Source of the DNA: Oxalobacteraceae bacterium OTU3CINTB1
GTDB lineage: Bacteria; Pseudomonadota; Gammaproteobacteria; Burkholderiales; Burkholderiaceae_D
Direction of reading: 5' to 3'
DNA: 64,000 nt
NCBI GenBank assembly: GCA_024123955.1
Contig: CP099652.1
Location: 2,170,001 to 2,234,000 of the forward strand
Below, one piece after another: positions 27,190-36,519 of this stretch. The position numbers and the translations under genes were made by a program. A model generated the notes under the pieces. It saw only the letters and a program-made list of their open reading frames with translations. It was not told the DNA's origin and searched no databases. Within the stretch, counting starts at the first letter, position 1, and each line of letters opens with the position of its first letter.

Positions 27190-27613
27190 GGCCAAGGAAA
27201 GCCGCTGGTTCGCGGAAGTGGAGATGCAGGTGCAGTTCTTCGACCTGGATCCGATGGAAATTGTCTGGCACGGCCGCTACGTCAAGTACCTGGAAGTCGT
27301 GCGCTGCGCGTTACTGGACAAGATAGACTACAACTACCCGCAGATGAAGGCATCCGGCTATGCGTGGCCGGTGGTCGACATGCAGCTGCGCTACGTCGGT
27401 TCGGCCGTATTCGGCCAGAAGCTCAAGCTGCGCGCCGATATCGTCGAGTGGGAAAACCGTTTGAAGATCGACTATCTGATCACCGACGCGGACACCGGCA
27501 AACGCCTCAACCGCGCCAGCACCACCATGGTCGCCGTCGATATCGCCACCAGGGAGATGTGCTTCGTGTCGCCGCCGGTGCTGTTCGAAAAACTGGGAAT
27601 CGAGCCTGTATGA
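27182..27613 (+). CDS. 4HBT-type hotdog thioesterase (aryl polyene cluster)
   Basis: A 143-aa thioesterase with the 4-hydroxybenzoyl-CoA-type signature FFDLDPMEIVWHGRYVKYLE (catalytic Asp in the first part). It probably frees the polyene acid from its ACP or edits mis-loaded chains. It overlaps the lyase by 8 bases, and its stop shares ATGA with the next start. Confidence 0.88.
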   Translation: MRKAKESRWFAEVEMQVQFFDLDPMEIVWHGRYVKYLEVVRCALLDKIDYNYPQMKASGYAWPVVDMQLRYVGSAVFGQKLKLRADIVEWENRLKIDYLITDADTGKRLNRASTTMVAVDIATREMCFVSPPVLFEKLGIEPV

Positions 27614-28218
27614 ATAAAGTGAAAAGCGTTTTGCTGGCCGCCGCGCTGGCGACGTTCAATCCCGCGCAGGCCGCCGCGCCGGTCGCGAAAATCCAGGCCA
27701 TGCTGGCCAAGCCACCCATCATGTGCGGCCGCTTCGACCAGACCAAGCAACTGGCCGGCATGAAAAAACCGCTCGCCTCTAACGGCCGCTTTTGCGTCGT
27801 CGCCGGCAAGGGCGTGTTGTGGCGCACCTTGCAGCCATTCCCGAGCACCCTGCGGCTGACGCGCGATGAAATCGTCAACTACCAGGGCGACCGCGTCGCC
27901 ATGCGGCTGGATGCCAAAACCGAGCCGACGGTCCGCATGATCAACAACGTGCTGTTCTCGCTACTGTCCGGCGATCTGGGGCAGCTCGAAACGCTGTTTG
28001 AAGTCGACGGCACCGTCGACGCCACCAGCTGGAACGTGGCCCTGAAGGCGCGCCAGGCGGCGCTGGAAAAAGCCATCGGCACCATCAAGCTCGATGGCGG
28101 CGCCTACGTCAAGAACATCGTCATGAGCGAGGCGGGCGGCGACAAGACCAGCATCGTCTTCTCCGCCATCCAGACCGGCGAGTCGGCAATGACCAAGGAA
28201 GAGGCGGCGCTGTTTTGA
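27610..28218 (+). CDS. LolA-like periplasmic carrier (aryl polyene cluster)
   Basis: A 202-aa secreted protein (signal MNKVKSVLLAAALATFNPAQA) of the LolA-related family linked to polyene clusters: GRFDQTKQLAGMKKPLASNG, VAGKGVLWRTLQPFPS, RMINNVLFSLLSGDL. It is expected to ferry the lipidated polyene across the periplasm to the outer membrane, together with the MMPL exporter that follows directly (TTGA overlap). Confidence 0.85.
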   Translation: MNKVKSVLLAAALATFNPAQAAAPVAKIQAMLAKPPIMCGRFDQTKQLAGMKKPLASNGRFCVVAGKGVLWRTLQPFPSTLRLTRDEIVNYQGDRVAMRLDAKTEPTVRMINNVLFSLLSGDLGQLETLFEVDGTVDATSWNVALKARQAALEKAIGTIKLDGGAYVKNIVMSEAGGDKTSIVFSAIQTGESAMTKEEAALF

Positions 28219-30566
28219 CGCGTACCAAAAAACTCGCGCTGTTATGGGCAGTGGTGGTGTGCCTGCTGCTGGGGCATAACGCCTATCTGTGGCTGGTGCA
28301 GCGCATCGTGCCGAACACCGACATCATGGCGCTGCTGCCGGTGCAGGAGCGCGACCCGGTGCTGCAGCAATCGTTCTCGCACATGGTCGATGCGGCGCAA
28401 CAGCGCGTCATCGTGCTGGTTGGCGCCGCCGACTGGGAAGACGCCAAGCGCGCGGCCGACGCCTACAACGCTGTTCTGGCGCCGCGCAAAGACCTGTTCG
28501 AGGCCACCCGGATCGACGAAAAAACCCAGGGCGACTGGCTGTCGCTGTTCCAGCGCCATAGTCTGACCTTGTTGACGGCCCAGCAGGAGGCGCAATTGCG
28601 CGCGCAGCCGCCGCAGTTCTGGCTCGAGACGGCGCTGGGCAAACTGTATAGCCCCTTCGGCGGACCGAAACTGGGCTCGTGGCAGCAGGACCCGTTCGGC
28701 CTGTTCGCCGGCTGGGTGCAGGAGCGCGCGCAGGAGACGCCCGTGCGCCCGCGCGACGGCCACCTGTTTGTCGCCGATGCCCGGCTCCAGTATGTGCTGC
28801 TGCCGTTGACGCTCAAGGTGCCCGCGTTGTCGATGACCGCGCAGGAGACCGTGCTGCCGCTGCTCAAGCAGGCCGGCGACGCCTCCCGCAAGGCCGCGCC
28901 GCAGGCGGAGTTGATCCAGGCCGGCGTGATCCTGCACGCCGCCGAAGCCAGCGGCCAGGCCAGCGGGGAAGTGTCGACCATCGGCATCGGCTCGCTGCTC
29001 GGCATCATTCTCCTGATGTGGTTCGCCTTCCATTCCTTCAAGCCGATATCGCTGATCATGCTGTCGATCGGCATAGGCTTCCTGGGCGCCTTGTCGGTAT
29101 GCTGGCTGGTGTTCGGCCAGATCCACTTGATGACATTGGTGTTCGGCGCCAGCCTGATAGGCGTGGCGCAGGATTACGGCATCTACTTCCTGTCCAACCG
29201 CCTGTCGGCCGACGAAAAACTCGATTCGCCGGCCTTGCTCAAGCGCCTGCTGCCGGGACTCGGACTGACCTTGCTGGCGGCGGTGATCGGCTATATGGGC
29301 CTGGCGTTGACGCCGTTCCCCGGCCTGCGCCAGATGGCGGTGTTCTCGGCGCTCGGCCTGGTCTTCGCCTGGTTGACGGTGGTGTTCTGGTTCCCCGCGC
29401 TGGTCGGCGCCCGCGCGCTCAAGGCGGGAGCGCTGGTGCGCGTGTACGGCGACGCGCTGCGGCGCTGGCCTGTGCTGCGCGTGAACCGCGCCACCCTGGC
29501 GGCTGCGGTGATCTTCGTGCTGGCGGCGGGCTACGGCATCAGCCGCCTTGGCGCCAACGACGATATCCGCCTGCTGCAAAATCCGCCGAAGCACCTGATC
29601 GACGACCAGATCAAGTTGAGCAAGCTGACGGACGCGCCGACGCCGGTGCAGTATTTCCTGGTGCGCGGCGCCTCCGCCGAAGAGGTGCTGCAACGCGAGG
29701 AAGCACTGAAGGCAAAGCTGGATAAACTGATCGTCGGCGGCGGCATCACCGGCTATCAGGCCGTGTCGAACTGGGTGCCATCGGCGCGCACGCAGGCCGC
29801 GCGCCGCGCGCTGATCGAACAGAAGCTGCTGGGCGACGACGGCCCTTTGCCAGGACTGGCCAAACAGACCGGCGAGGACGCGCAGTGGATCGCCGCGACC
29901 CGCGCCGGACTGCTGGCGGCCGGTACGCCTTTGACGCCTGAGGATTTCCTGAAATCCCCGGCCAGCGAGCCGTCGCGCCACCTGTGGCTGGGCGACACCG
30001 GCGGCGTCCACGCCAGCATCGTCGCGCTGCGCGGCCTTGGCAGGGCGGCGGTGCCGGAGGTGATGCGCGCGGCCGACGGCTTGCAAGGCGTGCAGTGGGT
30101 CGATAAGGTGGCGGAGATTTCCTCGGTGCTGGGCCGCTACCGCGAGAATATGAGCTGGGTGGTACTGGGCGCCTACGCGCTGGTGTTCGCGATGCTGTTC
30201 CCGCGCTATCGCGGCCGCACTTGGCGCGTGCTGGCGCCGACCGCGCTGGCCAGCGTTGCCACCCTCGCGATCCTGGGCTTCGCGTCGCAGAATCTGCAGC
30301 TGTTCCATGTTCTGGCCCTGTTGCTGCTGCTGGGCGTGGGCGTCGACTACGGCATCTTCATGCAGGAGCGGCCCGACAATCGGGGCAACGCGGCGTGGAT
30401 GGCGGTGGGGATGTCGGCATCGAGCACGTTTTTGTCGTTCGGACTACTGGGCTTGAGCAAAACCCCGGCATTGCAGGCCTTCGGCCTGACGATGCTGCTG
30501 GGGATCGCGCTGGCCTGGCTGATCGTTCCCTGTTTTGGCACCATCAAAGAAAGCAAGCATGACTGA
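28215..30566 (+). CDS. MMPL/RND-superfamily exporter (aryl polyene cluster)
   Basis: A 783-aa inner-membrane transporter with ~12 helices in two halves, each with a large periplasmic domain. Typical MMPL segments are LVFGASLIGVAQDYGIYFLS and LLLLLGVGVDYGIFM, each with the Asp-Tyr proton-relay pair. The TTG at 28215 is the only plausible start; it overlaps the LolA stop (TTGA) and begins TRTKKLALLWAVVVCLLLG, the first helix. It probably extracts the polyene lipid from the inner membrane. Confidence 0.88.
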   Translation: MTRTKKLALLWAVVVCLLLGHNAYLWLVQRIVPNTDIMALLPVQERDPVLQQSFSHMVDAAQQRVIVLVGAADWEDAKRAADAYNAVLAPRKDLFEATRIDEKTQGDWLSLFQRHSLTLLTAQQEAQLRAQPPQFWLETALGKLYSPFGGPKLGSWQQDPFGLFAGWVQERAQETPVRPRDGHLFVADARLQYVLLPLTLKVPALSMTAQETVLPLLKQAGDASRKAAPQAELIQAGVILHAAEASGQASGEVSTIGIGSLLGIILLMWFAFHSFKPISLIMLSIGIGFLGALSVCWLVFGQIHLMTLVFGASLIGVAQDYGIYFLSNRLSADEKLDSPALLKRLLPGLGLTLLAAVIGYMGLALTPFPGLRQMAVFSALGLVFAWLTVVFWFPALVGARALKAGALVRVYGDALRRWPVLRVNRATLAAAVIFVLAAGYGISRLGANDDIRLLQNPPKHLIDDQIKLSKLTDAPTPVQYFLVRGASAEEVLQREEALKAKLDKLIVGGGITGYQAVSNWVPSARTQAARRALIEQKLLGDDGPLPGLAKQTGEDAQWIAATRAGLLAAGTPLTPEDFLKSPASEPSRHLWLGDTGGVHASIVALRGLGRAAVPEVMRAADGLQGVQWVDKVAEISSVLGRYRENMSWVVLGAYALVFAMLFPRYRGRTWRVLAPTALASVATLAILGFASQNLQLFHVLALLLLLGVGVDYGIFMQERPDNRGNAAWMAVGMSASSTFLSFGLLGLSKTPALQAFGLTMLLGIALAWLIVPCFGTIKESKHD

Positions 30567-31806
30567 CGCACTGACCATCGAAACCGTCGAAATTCTGATC
30601 GTCGGCGCCGGCCCGGCCGGTTCCGTCGCCGCCGCGCTGCTGCGCCAACAGGGCCGCCAGGTGCTGGTGATCGAGCGCGAGGAATTCCCGCGCTTCTCGA
30701 TCGGCGAAAGCCTGCTGCCGCAAAGTATGGCCTACCTTGAACAGGCGGGCATGCTGCGGGCGGTGGTGGAGGCGGGCTTCCAGTTCAAGAACGGCGCCGC
30801 CTTCATGCGCGACGGCCAGTATACCGACTTCGATTTCCGCGATAAGCACTCGGAGGGCTGGGGCACCACCTACCAGGTGCAGCGCGCCCACTTCGACCAC
30901 ATCCTGGCGAAGGAGGCCGCGCGCTTCGGCGCCGAGGTGCGTCACCGCCACGAGGTCCTGAACATCGAGCTGGGTGAAAACGGCGCGCCGGCGCTGGTCA
31001 CCGTCAAGAATCCCGACGGCGTGCAGTACCAGGTGCGCGCCGGCTTCATTCTGGACGCCAGCGGTTTTGGCCGCATCCTGCCACGTCTTCTGAAACTGGA
31101 GACGCCGTCCAACTTCCCGGTGCGCGGCGCCATCTTCACGCACGTCGAAGACGGCATACGCGGGGGCTTCGACCGCAATAAAATCCGCGTGACGGTGCAT
31201 CCCAAACACGACAACGTCTGGTTCTGGACCATTCCGTTCGCCGGCGGCCGCTGCTCGCAGGGCGTGGTGGCGGAGACCAGCTTCCTGGACCGCTATGACG
31301 GCACGCCGACCGAGCGGCTGCAAGCGATCCTGGCGGAGGAGCCGTCGCTGAGCGCCTTGCTGGCGGACGCCAAGTGGGACACGCCGGCGCGCCAGATCGT
31401 CGGCTATTCGGCCAACGTCGAAAAACTGTGGGGACCTGGCTATGCGCTGCTGGGTAACGCCGGCGAGTTCCTCGATCCGGTGTTCTCGTCGGGCGTAACC
31501 ATCGCCTTCAAGTCGGCCAGCCTGGCCGCCGCCGCGCTGCAACGCCAGTTCGCCGGCGAGACGGTCGACTGGCAGGCCGATTTCGGCGCGCCGCTGCGCA
31601 AGGGCGTCGATACGTTCCGTGTGTTTGTCGAGTCGTGGTACGCGGGCGGCTTCCAGAAGGTGATCTTCCACCAGAACCAGCAACCGGAAGTCAAGCGCAT
31701 GATCTCCGCCATCCTGGCCGGCTACGCCTGGGATCTGAGCAATCCGTACGTCAAGGAGACCCCGCGCAGGCTGGCGGCGCTGGAGGCGCTATGCACGCCG
31801 CAATGA
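30559..31806 (+). CDS. FAD-dependent oxidoreductase with flavin-halogenase features (aryl polyene cluster)
   Basis: A 415-aa flavoprotein: FAD dinucleotide site LIVGAGPAGSVAAALL, GESLLPQSMAYLEQAG, and the second FAD motif GNAGEFLDPVFSSG. Two flavin-dependent halogenase hallmarks are visible: W-x-W-x-I-P (WFWTIP, residues ~215-220) and a Lys in the position of the catalytic lysine (FQFKNGAAF, ~residue 80). It could halogenate the aryl head as in xanthomonadins, or be a related hydroxylase/reductase of the same superfamily. It overlaps the exporter stop by 8 bases. Confidence 0.75.
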   Translation: MTDALTIETVEILIVGAGPAGSVAAALLRQQGRQVLVIEREEFPRFSIGESLLPQSMAYLEQAGMLRAVVEAGFQFKNGAAFMRDGQYTDFDFRDKHSEGWGTTYQVQRAHFDHILAKEAARFGAEVRHRHEVLNIELGENGAPALVTVKNPDGVQYQVRAGFILDASGFGRILPRLLKLETPSNFPVRGAIFTHVEDGIRGGFDRNKIRVTVHPKHDNVWFWTIPFAGGRCSQGVVAETSFLDRYDGTPTERLQAILAEEPSLSALLADAKWDTPARQIVGYSANVEKLWGPGYALLGNAGEFLDPVFSSGVTIAFKSASLAAAALQRQFAGETVDWQADFGAPLRKGVDTFRVFVESWYAGGFQKVIFHQNQQPEVKRMISAILAGYAWDLSNPYVKETPRRLAALEALCTPQ

Positions 31807-32369
31807 TCTGGCACCGGACGCGCCAGGGGCTGCATCTGGCGGTGCTGGCTATTTTTGCGCTGCTGGCCGGCTGTGCCACCACGCCGCCGCCGCAGGCACG
31901 ATTGGGGTTGAAGCTGCCGCCTGCCGCACTGGGGACGTCGATCAGCGTGCAGCAGCATTTGAAGGTGGAACGGGACGGCCGAACCGATGATCTGGATGTG
32001 GCGTTGCAGGTGGAACCGGACGCGATCGACGTGGTCGGCCTGGCGTTCGGCCAGCGCGTGCTGACCATGCGCTACGACGGCAAGGAGCTGACCTCCTGGC
32101 GCCATATGATGCTGCCCGCCCAGGTGCGTCCCGAGGACGTGCTGGAGGACATGCAACTGACCCTGTGGCCGGCCGAATCGATCGCCACCGCACTGCCGGC
32201 GGGCTGGCGCATCGCCGAGCAGGGCGCGACGCGCACCTTGTACCTCGAGAACGAGCCTATCATGCGGATTGTCTATAGCGGCGCCCCGCGCTGGAGCGGC
32301 ACGGTGGTGTTGGAGAATCTGCGTTATCACTATAAGCTGACGATAGCGTTCGCGCAGGAAGGCCAATGA
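31803..32369 (+). CDS. DUF3261-type lipoprotein (aryl polyene cluster)
   Basis: A 188-aa lipoprotein with lipobox LLAGC following a single hydrophobic helix (HLAVLAIFALLAGC). The body is beta-rich (VALQVEPDAIDVVGLAFGQR, RIVYSGAPRWSGTVVLENL), as in the DUF3261 lipoproteins of aryl polyene clusters, thought to receive the product at the outer membrane. The ATG at 31803 shares ATGA with the previous stop; an ATG 12 bases earlier is also possible. Confidence 0.75.
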   Translation: MIWHRTRQGLHLAVLAIFALLAGCATTPPPQARLGLKLPPAALGTSISVQQHLKVERDGRTDDLDVALQVEPDAIDVVGLAFGQRVLTMRYDGKELTSWRHMMLPAQVRPEDVLEDMQLTLWPAESIATALPAGWRIAEQGATRTLYLENEPIMRIVYSGAPRWSGTVVLENLRYHYKLTIAFAQEGQ

Positions 32370-32405
32370 GCCCAATAAACCAAGCAGATCGACCGAGACG
32401 GTAGC

Positions 32406-33608
32406 ATGTTGAATTTTTATCTGAACGCTTGCGGTATCATCTGCGCGCTAGGCGACAGCCATGCGCAGGTCAAGGCGCGCCTGTACGCGGGCGAAAGCGG
32501 CGTGGCGATGACCGGCGAATGGTCGCCCGGCCGCGAGCTGCCGCTGGGCCGCGTGCTCGCGCCACTGCCGCCGGTCGATCACTTGCCCGCGCGCCTGCGC
32601 AGCCGCAATAACGCACTGGCGCTGGCCGCGCTGGCGCAGATCCGGCCGGCCGTCGAGGCGGCGGTGGCGCGCTACGGCGCCGATCGCGTCGGTGTGGTGA
32701 TCGGCACCAGCACCTCCGGCATCGGTGAGACCGAGCAGGCCATCCGCGACTACTGCGCCGATGGCGTGCTGCCGTCGCAGTTCGTCTACGATCCGCAGGA
32801 AATGGGATCGCCCGCCGTCATGCTGGCGCATGAACTGGGCCTGTCCGGCCCCGCCTACGTGCATTCGAGCGCCTGTTCGTCGAGCGCCAAGGCCATGGCC
32901 AGCGCGGCGCGCCTGATCAAGATGGGACTGTGCGACGCCGTGCTGACCGGCGGTGTCGATTCGCTGTGCACCTTTACGGTGGCCGGTTTCGCTTCATTGG
33001 AATCGGTCAGCGACGAGCAGTGCAACCCGATGAGCGTCAATCGCCACGGCATCAACATCGGCGAAGCCGGCGCGCTGTTCCTGATGAGCGCCGACGCCGG
33101 CGAAGCGGGGGAGGCGGGCGCGGTGGCCTTGCTGGGCTGGGGCGAGTCGTCGGACGGGCACCATATGTCGGCGCCCGATCCGGCCGGCGTGGGCGCGCGG
33201 CTGGCGATGACGCAGGCGCTGGAACGCGCCGGCCTTGACGCCGCGCAGATCGACTACGTCAACATGCACGGCACGGCGACGCCGCAGAACGACGCGATGG
33301 AGTCGCGCGTGATCGAAGCGCTGTTCGGCCTCGAGACGCCGGTCAGTTCGACCAAGCCTTTCACCGGCCATACCCTGGGCGCTGCGGCGGCGGTGGAAGC
33401 GGCGCTGTGCTGGCTGGCGATGCAGGACGATAATCCACAGGGCAGGTTGCCGCCGCATCTGTGGGACGCCGCCGCCGATCCGGCGCTGCCGGCGCTCAAC
33501 CTGGTGCCGCTCGGCGCGGCGCTGGGCCGTCCCTTGCGCCGGGTGCTGAGCAGCTCCTTCGCCTTCGGCGGCTCCAACGCGGCGCTGGTGTTGGGGAGAA
33601 TGGCATGA
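32406..33608 (+). CDS. Beta-ketoacyl-ACP synthase (aryl polyene, ApeR-like)
   Basis: A 400-aa FabF-type condensing enzyme with the full Cys-His-His triad: Cys in HSSACSSSAKA, His in NMHGTATPQND, His in FTGHTLGAA. One of two full ketosynthases of the operon; this one likely performs a specific step such as the first extension of the aryl starter (inference from the two-ketosynthase scheme of aryl polyene synthesis). A 36-base gap separates it from the lipoprotein gene, one of the longest inside the operon. Confidence 0.88.
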   Translation: MLNFYLNACGIICALGDSHAQVKARLYAGESGVAMTGEWSPGRELPLGRVLAPLPPVDHLPARLRSRNNALALAALAQIRPAVEAAVARYGADRVGVVIGTSTSGIGETEQAIRDYCADGVLPSQFVYDPQEMGSPAVMLAHELGLSGPAYVHSSACSSSAKAMASAARLIKMGLCDAVLTGGVDSLCTFTVAGFASLESVSDEQCNPMSVNRHGINIGEAGALFLMSADAGEAGEAGAVALLGWGESSDGHHMSAPDPAGVGARLAMTQALERAGLDAAQIDYVNMHGTATPQNDAMESRVIEALFGLETPVSSTKPFTGHTLGAAAAVEAALCWLAMQDDNPQGRLPPHLWDAAADPALPALNLVPLGAALGRPLRRVLSSSFAFGGSNAALVLGRMA

Positions 33609-34087
33609 TGGCCGACCCCATGCCCGACATCCGCACCTTGGTGCCGCACTCCGGCGCGATGGTGCTGCTCGAACGCGTGGTCAGCGCCGACGCGGACAAT
33701 TTGTGCGCGGAGGTGCGCATCCATGCGGGCAGCGTGCTGGCGACCGAACAGGGCGTCGGCTCGTGGGTCGGCATCGAATATATGGCGCAGGCGATCGCCG
33801 CGCACGCGGGCTGGCTGGCGCGCCAACGCGGCGACGCCGTCAAGGTCGGATTTCTGCTTGGCTCGCGCAAGTACGATACCAGCGTGGCGTATTTTGCGCC
33901 GGGCAGCGTGCTGCTGGTGCATGTGCACCGCGTGCTGCAAGCGGAAAACGGCCTGGGCGCCTTCGATTGCCGGATCGTCCCGGCCGATGCCGACGATGCC
34001 GGCGCGGCCAGCCTGGCCACGGCCACGGTGACTGTCTTCCAGCCCGATAATGTCAATCAATTTCTCAAAGATGGAAACGTAGCATGA
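33605..34087 (+). CDS. Hotdog 3-hydroxyacyl-ACP dehydratase (ApeP-like)
   Basis: A 160-aa FabZ-like hotdog protein: IRTLVPHSGAMVLLERVV at the start and GVGSWVGIEYMAQAIAAHAG on the central helix. In the characterised system ApeP and ApeI form a heteromeric dehydratase; here the ApeI-like partner is the C-terminal domain of the 22179 fusion, so this protein should dock on that fused enzyme. ATGA overlaps on both ends show tight translational coupling. Confidence 0.85.
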   Translation: MMADPMPDIRTLVPHSGAMVLLERVVSADADNLCAEVRIHAGSVLATEQGVGSWVGIEYMAQAIAAHAGWLARQRGDAVKVGFLLGSRKYDTSVAYFAPGSVLLVHVHRVLQAENGLGAFDCRIVPADADDAGAASLATATVTVFQPDNVNQFLKDGNVA

Positions 34088-34821
34088 ATCAGAACAAGTC
34101 CATGAGCGTGCTGGTGACGGGATCTTCCCGCGGCATCGGCAAGGCGATCGCGCTGCGCCTTGCGCGCGACGGTTACGACGTGGTGCTCCATTGCCGCAGC
34201 CAGCGCGCCGAAGCCGACGCGGTGGCGCTGGAGATCGAAGGTATGGGCCGCGCCGCGCGCGTGCTGCAGTTCGACATCGGCGACCGCGCCGCCACCGCCG
34301 CCGCGCTGGAGGCGGACATCGAACAACACGGCTGCTACTACGGCGTGGTGTGCAACGCCGGCGTGGCGCGCGACAACGCCTTCCCGGCCATGTCCGGCGA
34401 GGACTGGGACATCGTGCTGCAAACGAACCTGGACGGCTTCTACAACGTCCTCAATCCGTTGGTGATGCCGCTGGTGCAGCGCCGCAAACCGGGCCGCATC
34501 GTCACCCTGGCATCGGTGTCGGGCCTGATCGGCAATCGCGGCCAGGTCAATTACAGCGCGGCCAAGGCGGGCATCATCGGCGCCACCAAGGCGCTGGCGC
34601 TGGAGCTGGCCAAGCGCGCCATCACCGTCAACTGCGTCGCGCCGGGCCTGATCGAGACCGACATGATCGGCGACGTGCCGATGGACGAGGCGCTCAAGAT
34701 GATACCGGCGCGTCGCGTCGGCAAGCCGGAGGAGGTGGCGGCCGCAGTCAGCTTCCTGATCGGCGAGGAATCCGGGTATATCACGCGCCAGGTCATCTCC
34801 GTCAACGGCGGGCTGGCATGA
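34084..34821 (+). CDS. 3-oxoacyl-ACP reductase, FabG type (aryl polyene, ApeQ-like)
   Basis: A 245-aa short-chain dehydrogenase: NADPH motif TGSSRGIG, NAG motif VCNAGVARDN, catalytic Ser-Tyr-Lys in ASVSGLIGNRGQ and NYSAAKAG, and C-terminal VISVNGGLA. It reduces the beta-keto group formed by the ketosynthases before dehydration. Coupled to its neighbours by four-base overlaps. Confidence 0.92.
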   Translation: MNQNKSMSVLVTGSSRGIGKAIALRLARDGYDVVLHCRSQRAEADAVALEIEGMGRAARVLQFDIGDRAATAAALEADIEQHGCYYGVVCNAGVARDNAFPAMSGEDWDIVLQTNLDGFYNVLNPLVMPLVQRRKPGRIVTLASVSGLIGNRGQVNYSAAKAGIIGATKALALELAKRAITVNCVAPGLIETDMIGDVPMDEALKMIPARRVGKPEEVAAAVSFLIGEESGYITRQVISVNGGLA

Positions 34822-36050
34822 GCCGCCGCGTCGCCGTCACCGGCATGGCCGGCATCAGCCCGATCGGCAACGACTGGGCCGCTATTCGCCAGCGCCTGGG
34901 CGAGTTCCGCAACGCCGTCGTGCACATGGACGACTGGTCCGATTACGAGGGCCTGAACACGCGCCTGGGGGCGCCGGCGGCGCCGTTCGAACTGACCGAA
35001 CGCTATAACCGCAAGGCCATCCGCAGCATGGGCCGGGTGGCGCTGATGGCCACGCGCGCCACCGAGCTGGCGCTGGCCGACGCCGGCCTGCTCGATCATC
35101 CGCTGCTCAAGGGCGGCGACCTGGGTGTGTCGTTCGGCTCCTCGGCCGGCACGCCGAGCGCCATCGGCGACTTCGGGCGCATGATGGAGGAGCGCACCAC
35201 CAAGGGCATCAACGCCACCACCTACATCAAGATGATGTCGCACACGGCGCCGGTCAATATCGGCGTCTTCTTCGGCATCACCGGGCGCGTGATCACCACC
35301 TCCAGCGCCTGCACCTCCGGCAGCCAGGGCATCGGCTACGCCTACGAGGCTATCCGCGCCGGCAAGCAGCTGGCCATGGTGGCCGGCGGCGCCGAGGAGC
35401 TGTGCGCGACCGAGGCGGCGGTGTTCGACACCTTGTTCGCCACCAGCACCCGCAACGACGCCAGCCACACCACACCGCGTCCGTTCGATGCAGGCCGCGA
35501 CGGCCTGGTGATCGGCGAAGGCGCCGGCTGCCTGATACTCGAGGATATGAACCATGCGCTGGCGCGCGGGGCGACGATCCACGCGGAACTGGTGGGCTTC
35601 GGCACCAACAGCGACGGCTGCCACGTCACGCAGCCGAATGCGGCGACGATGCAAAAGGCGATGCAGCTGGCGCTGGGCGACGCCGGTTTACAGCCGTCGG
35701 ACATCGGTTACATCAACGCCCACGGCACCGGCACGCAGCAGGGCGACATCGCCGAATCGCAGGCGACGCTGGCGATATTCGGCGACAAGACGCCGATCAG
35801 TTCACTGAAAAGCTATATGGGCCACACGCTTGGCGCGTGCGGCGCGCTGGAGGCGTGGATCAGCATCGAGATGATGCGCGAGGGCTGGTTCGCGCCGACC
35901 ATCAACCTGGAGCAGGTGGACGGCGAGTGCGCGCAACTGGACTACATCGCCGGCGAAGGCCGCGCGCTGCAATGCGAGTATGTGATGTCGAATAACTTCG
36001 CCTTCGGCGGCATCAATACATCCCTGATTTTTAAACGGTACGTTAAATAG
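34818..36050 (+). CDS. Beta-ketoacyl-ACP synthase (aryl polyene, ApeO-like)
   Basis: A 410-aa FabF-type ketosynthase with Cys in TTSSACTSGSQGIG, His in NAHGTGTQQGD and His in YMGHTLGACG; the C-terminal NNFAFGGINTSLIF is typical. It is the probable chain-extending synthase that iterates to build the polyene, paired with the short chain-length factor at 19565. Follows the ketoreductase with a four-base overlap. Confidence 0.9.
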   Translation: MSRRVAVTGMAGISPIGNDWAAIRQRLGEFRNAVVHMDDWSDYEGLNTRLGAPAAPFELTERYNRKAIRSMGRVALMATRATELALADAGLLDHPLLKGGDLGVSFGSSAGTPSAIGDFGRMMEERTTKGINATTYIKMMSHTAPVNIGVFFGITGRVITTSSACTSGSQGIGYAYEAIRAGKQLAMVAGGAEELCATEAAVFDTLFATSTRNDASHTTPRPFDAGRDGLVIGEGAGCLILEDMNHALARGATIHAELVGFGTNSDGCHVTQPNAATMQKAMQLALGDAGLQPSDIGYINAHGTGTQQGDIAESQATLAIFGDKTPISSLKSYMGHTLGACGALEAWISIEMMREGWFAPTINLEQVDGECAQLDYIAGEGRALQCEYVMSNNFAFGGINTSLIFKRYVK

Positions 36051-36060
36051 GAAGACGACA

Positions 36061-36507
36061 ATGAAAAAAACCATCGTTACCGCAGCCATGCTGGCTGTTT
36101 CGCTCTCCGCCTCGCTCTCCGCCTCGGCGGAAGACAAGATGATCAAGTTCCCTATCGCCGGCGCCATGGCCGCCAACGACGCGCAGCAGCGCCTGGGCGA
36201 AGCGGTGAAGTTCTATTTCGCCGACCAGCAGACGCCTAAAGTGGCAAGCAAGATCACCTCCGACAAGACCAGCCAGCGCACCAACGGCTTCGGCAAGTCC
36301 GCCGAAAAAGCCTGCAACTGGGTGTTCCTGTCGGCCATGCTGGCCTTGCAGAAGCGCGCCACCGAAGTCGGCGCGGACGCGGTGGTCAACATCGTCAGCA
36401 ATTTCAAGGATCAGGAATTCGCCAGCCAGACCGAGTACGAGTGCGCGGATGGCGCCATCATGGCCGGCGTGGCGCTCAAGGGCGATTTCGTCAAGCTGGC
36501 CAAGTGA
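36061..36507 (+). CDS. Secreted protein with a YbjQ-like segment (aryl polyene cluster)
   Basis: A 148-aa protein with a signal peptide (MKKTIVTAAMLAVSLSASLSASAE) and a body that includes the segment ALQKRATEVGADAVVNIVSNF, like the GADAVV motif of YbjQ-type proteins. Such genes sit in many aryl polyene clusters and are often mislabelled excinuclease subunits. Function unknown; probably periplasmic. The signal peptide has an SLSA duplication from a 12-bp tandem repeat at 36101-36124. Confidence 0.7.
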   Translation: MKKTIVTAAMLAVSLSASLSASAEDKMIKFPIAGAMAANDAQQRLGEAVKFYFADQQTPKVASKITSDKTSQRTNGFGKSAEKACNWVFLSAMLALQKRATEVGADAVVNIVSNFKDQEFASQTEYECADGAIMAGVALKGDFVKLAK

Positions 36508-36519
36508 TAGCCGGCGTTT

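Noticed and set aside
36101..36124. 12-bp tandem duplication in the signal peptide of the 36061 gene as a phase-variable repeat
   Set aside because: Only two copies, in frame, so a change in number would merely lengthen the signal peptide.
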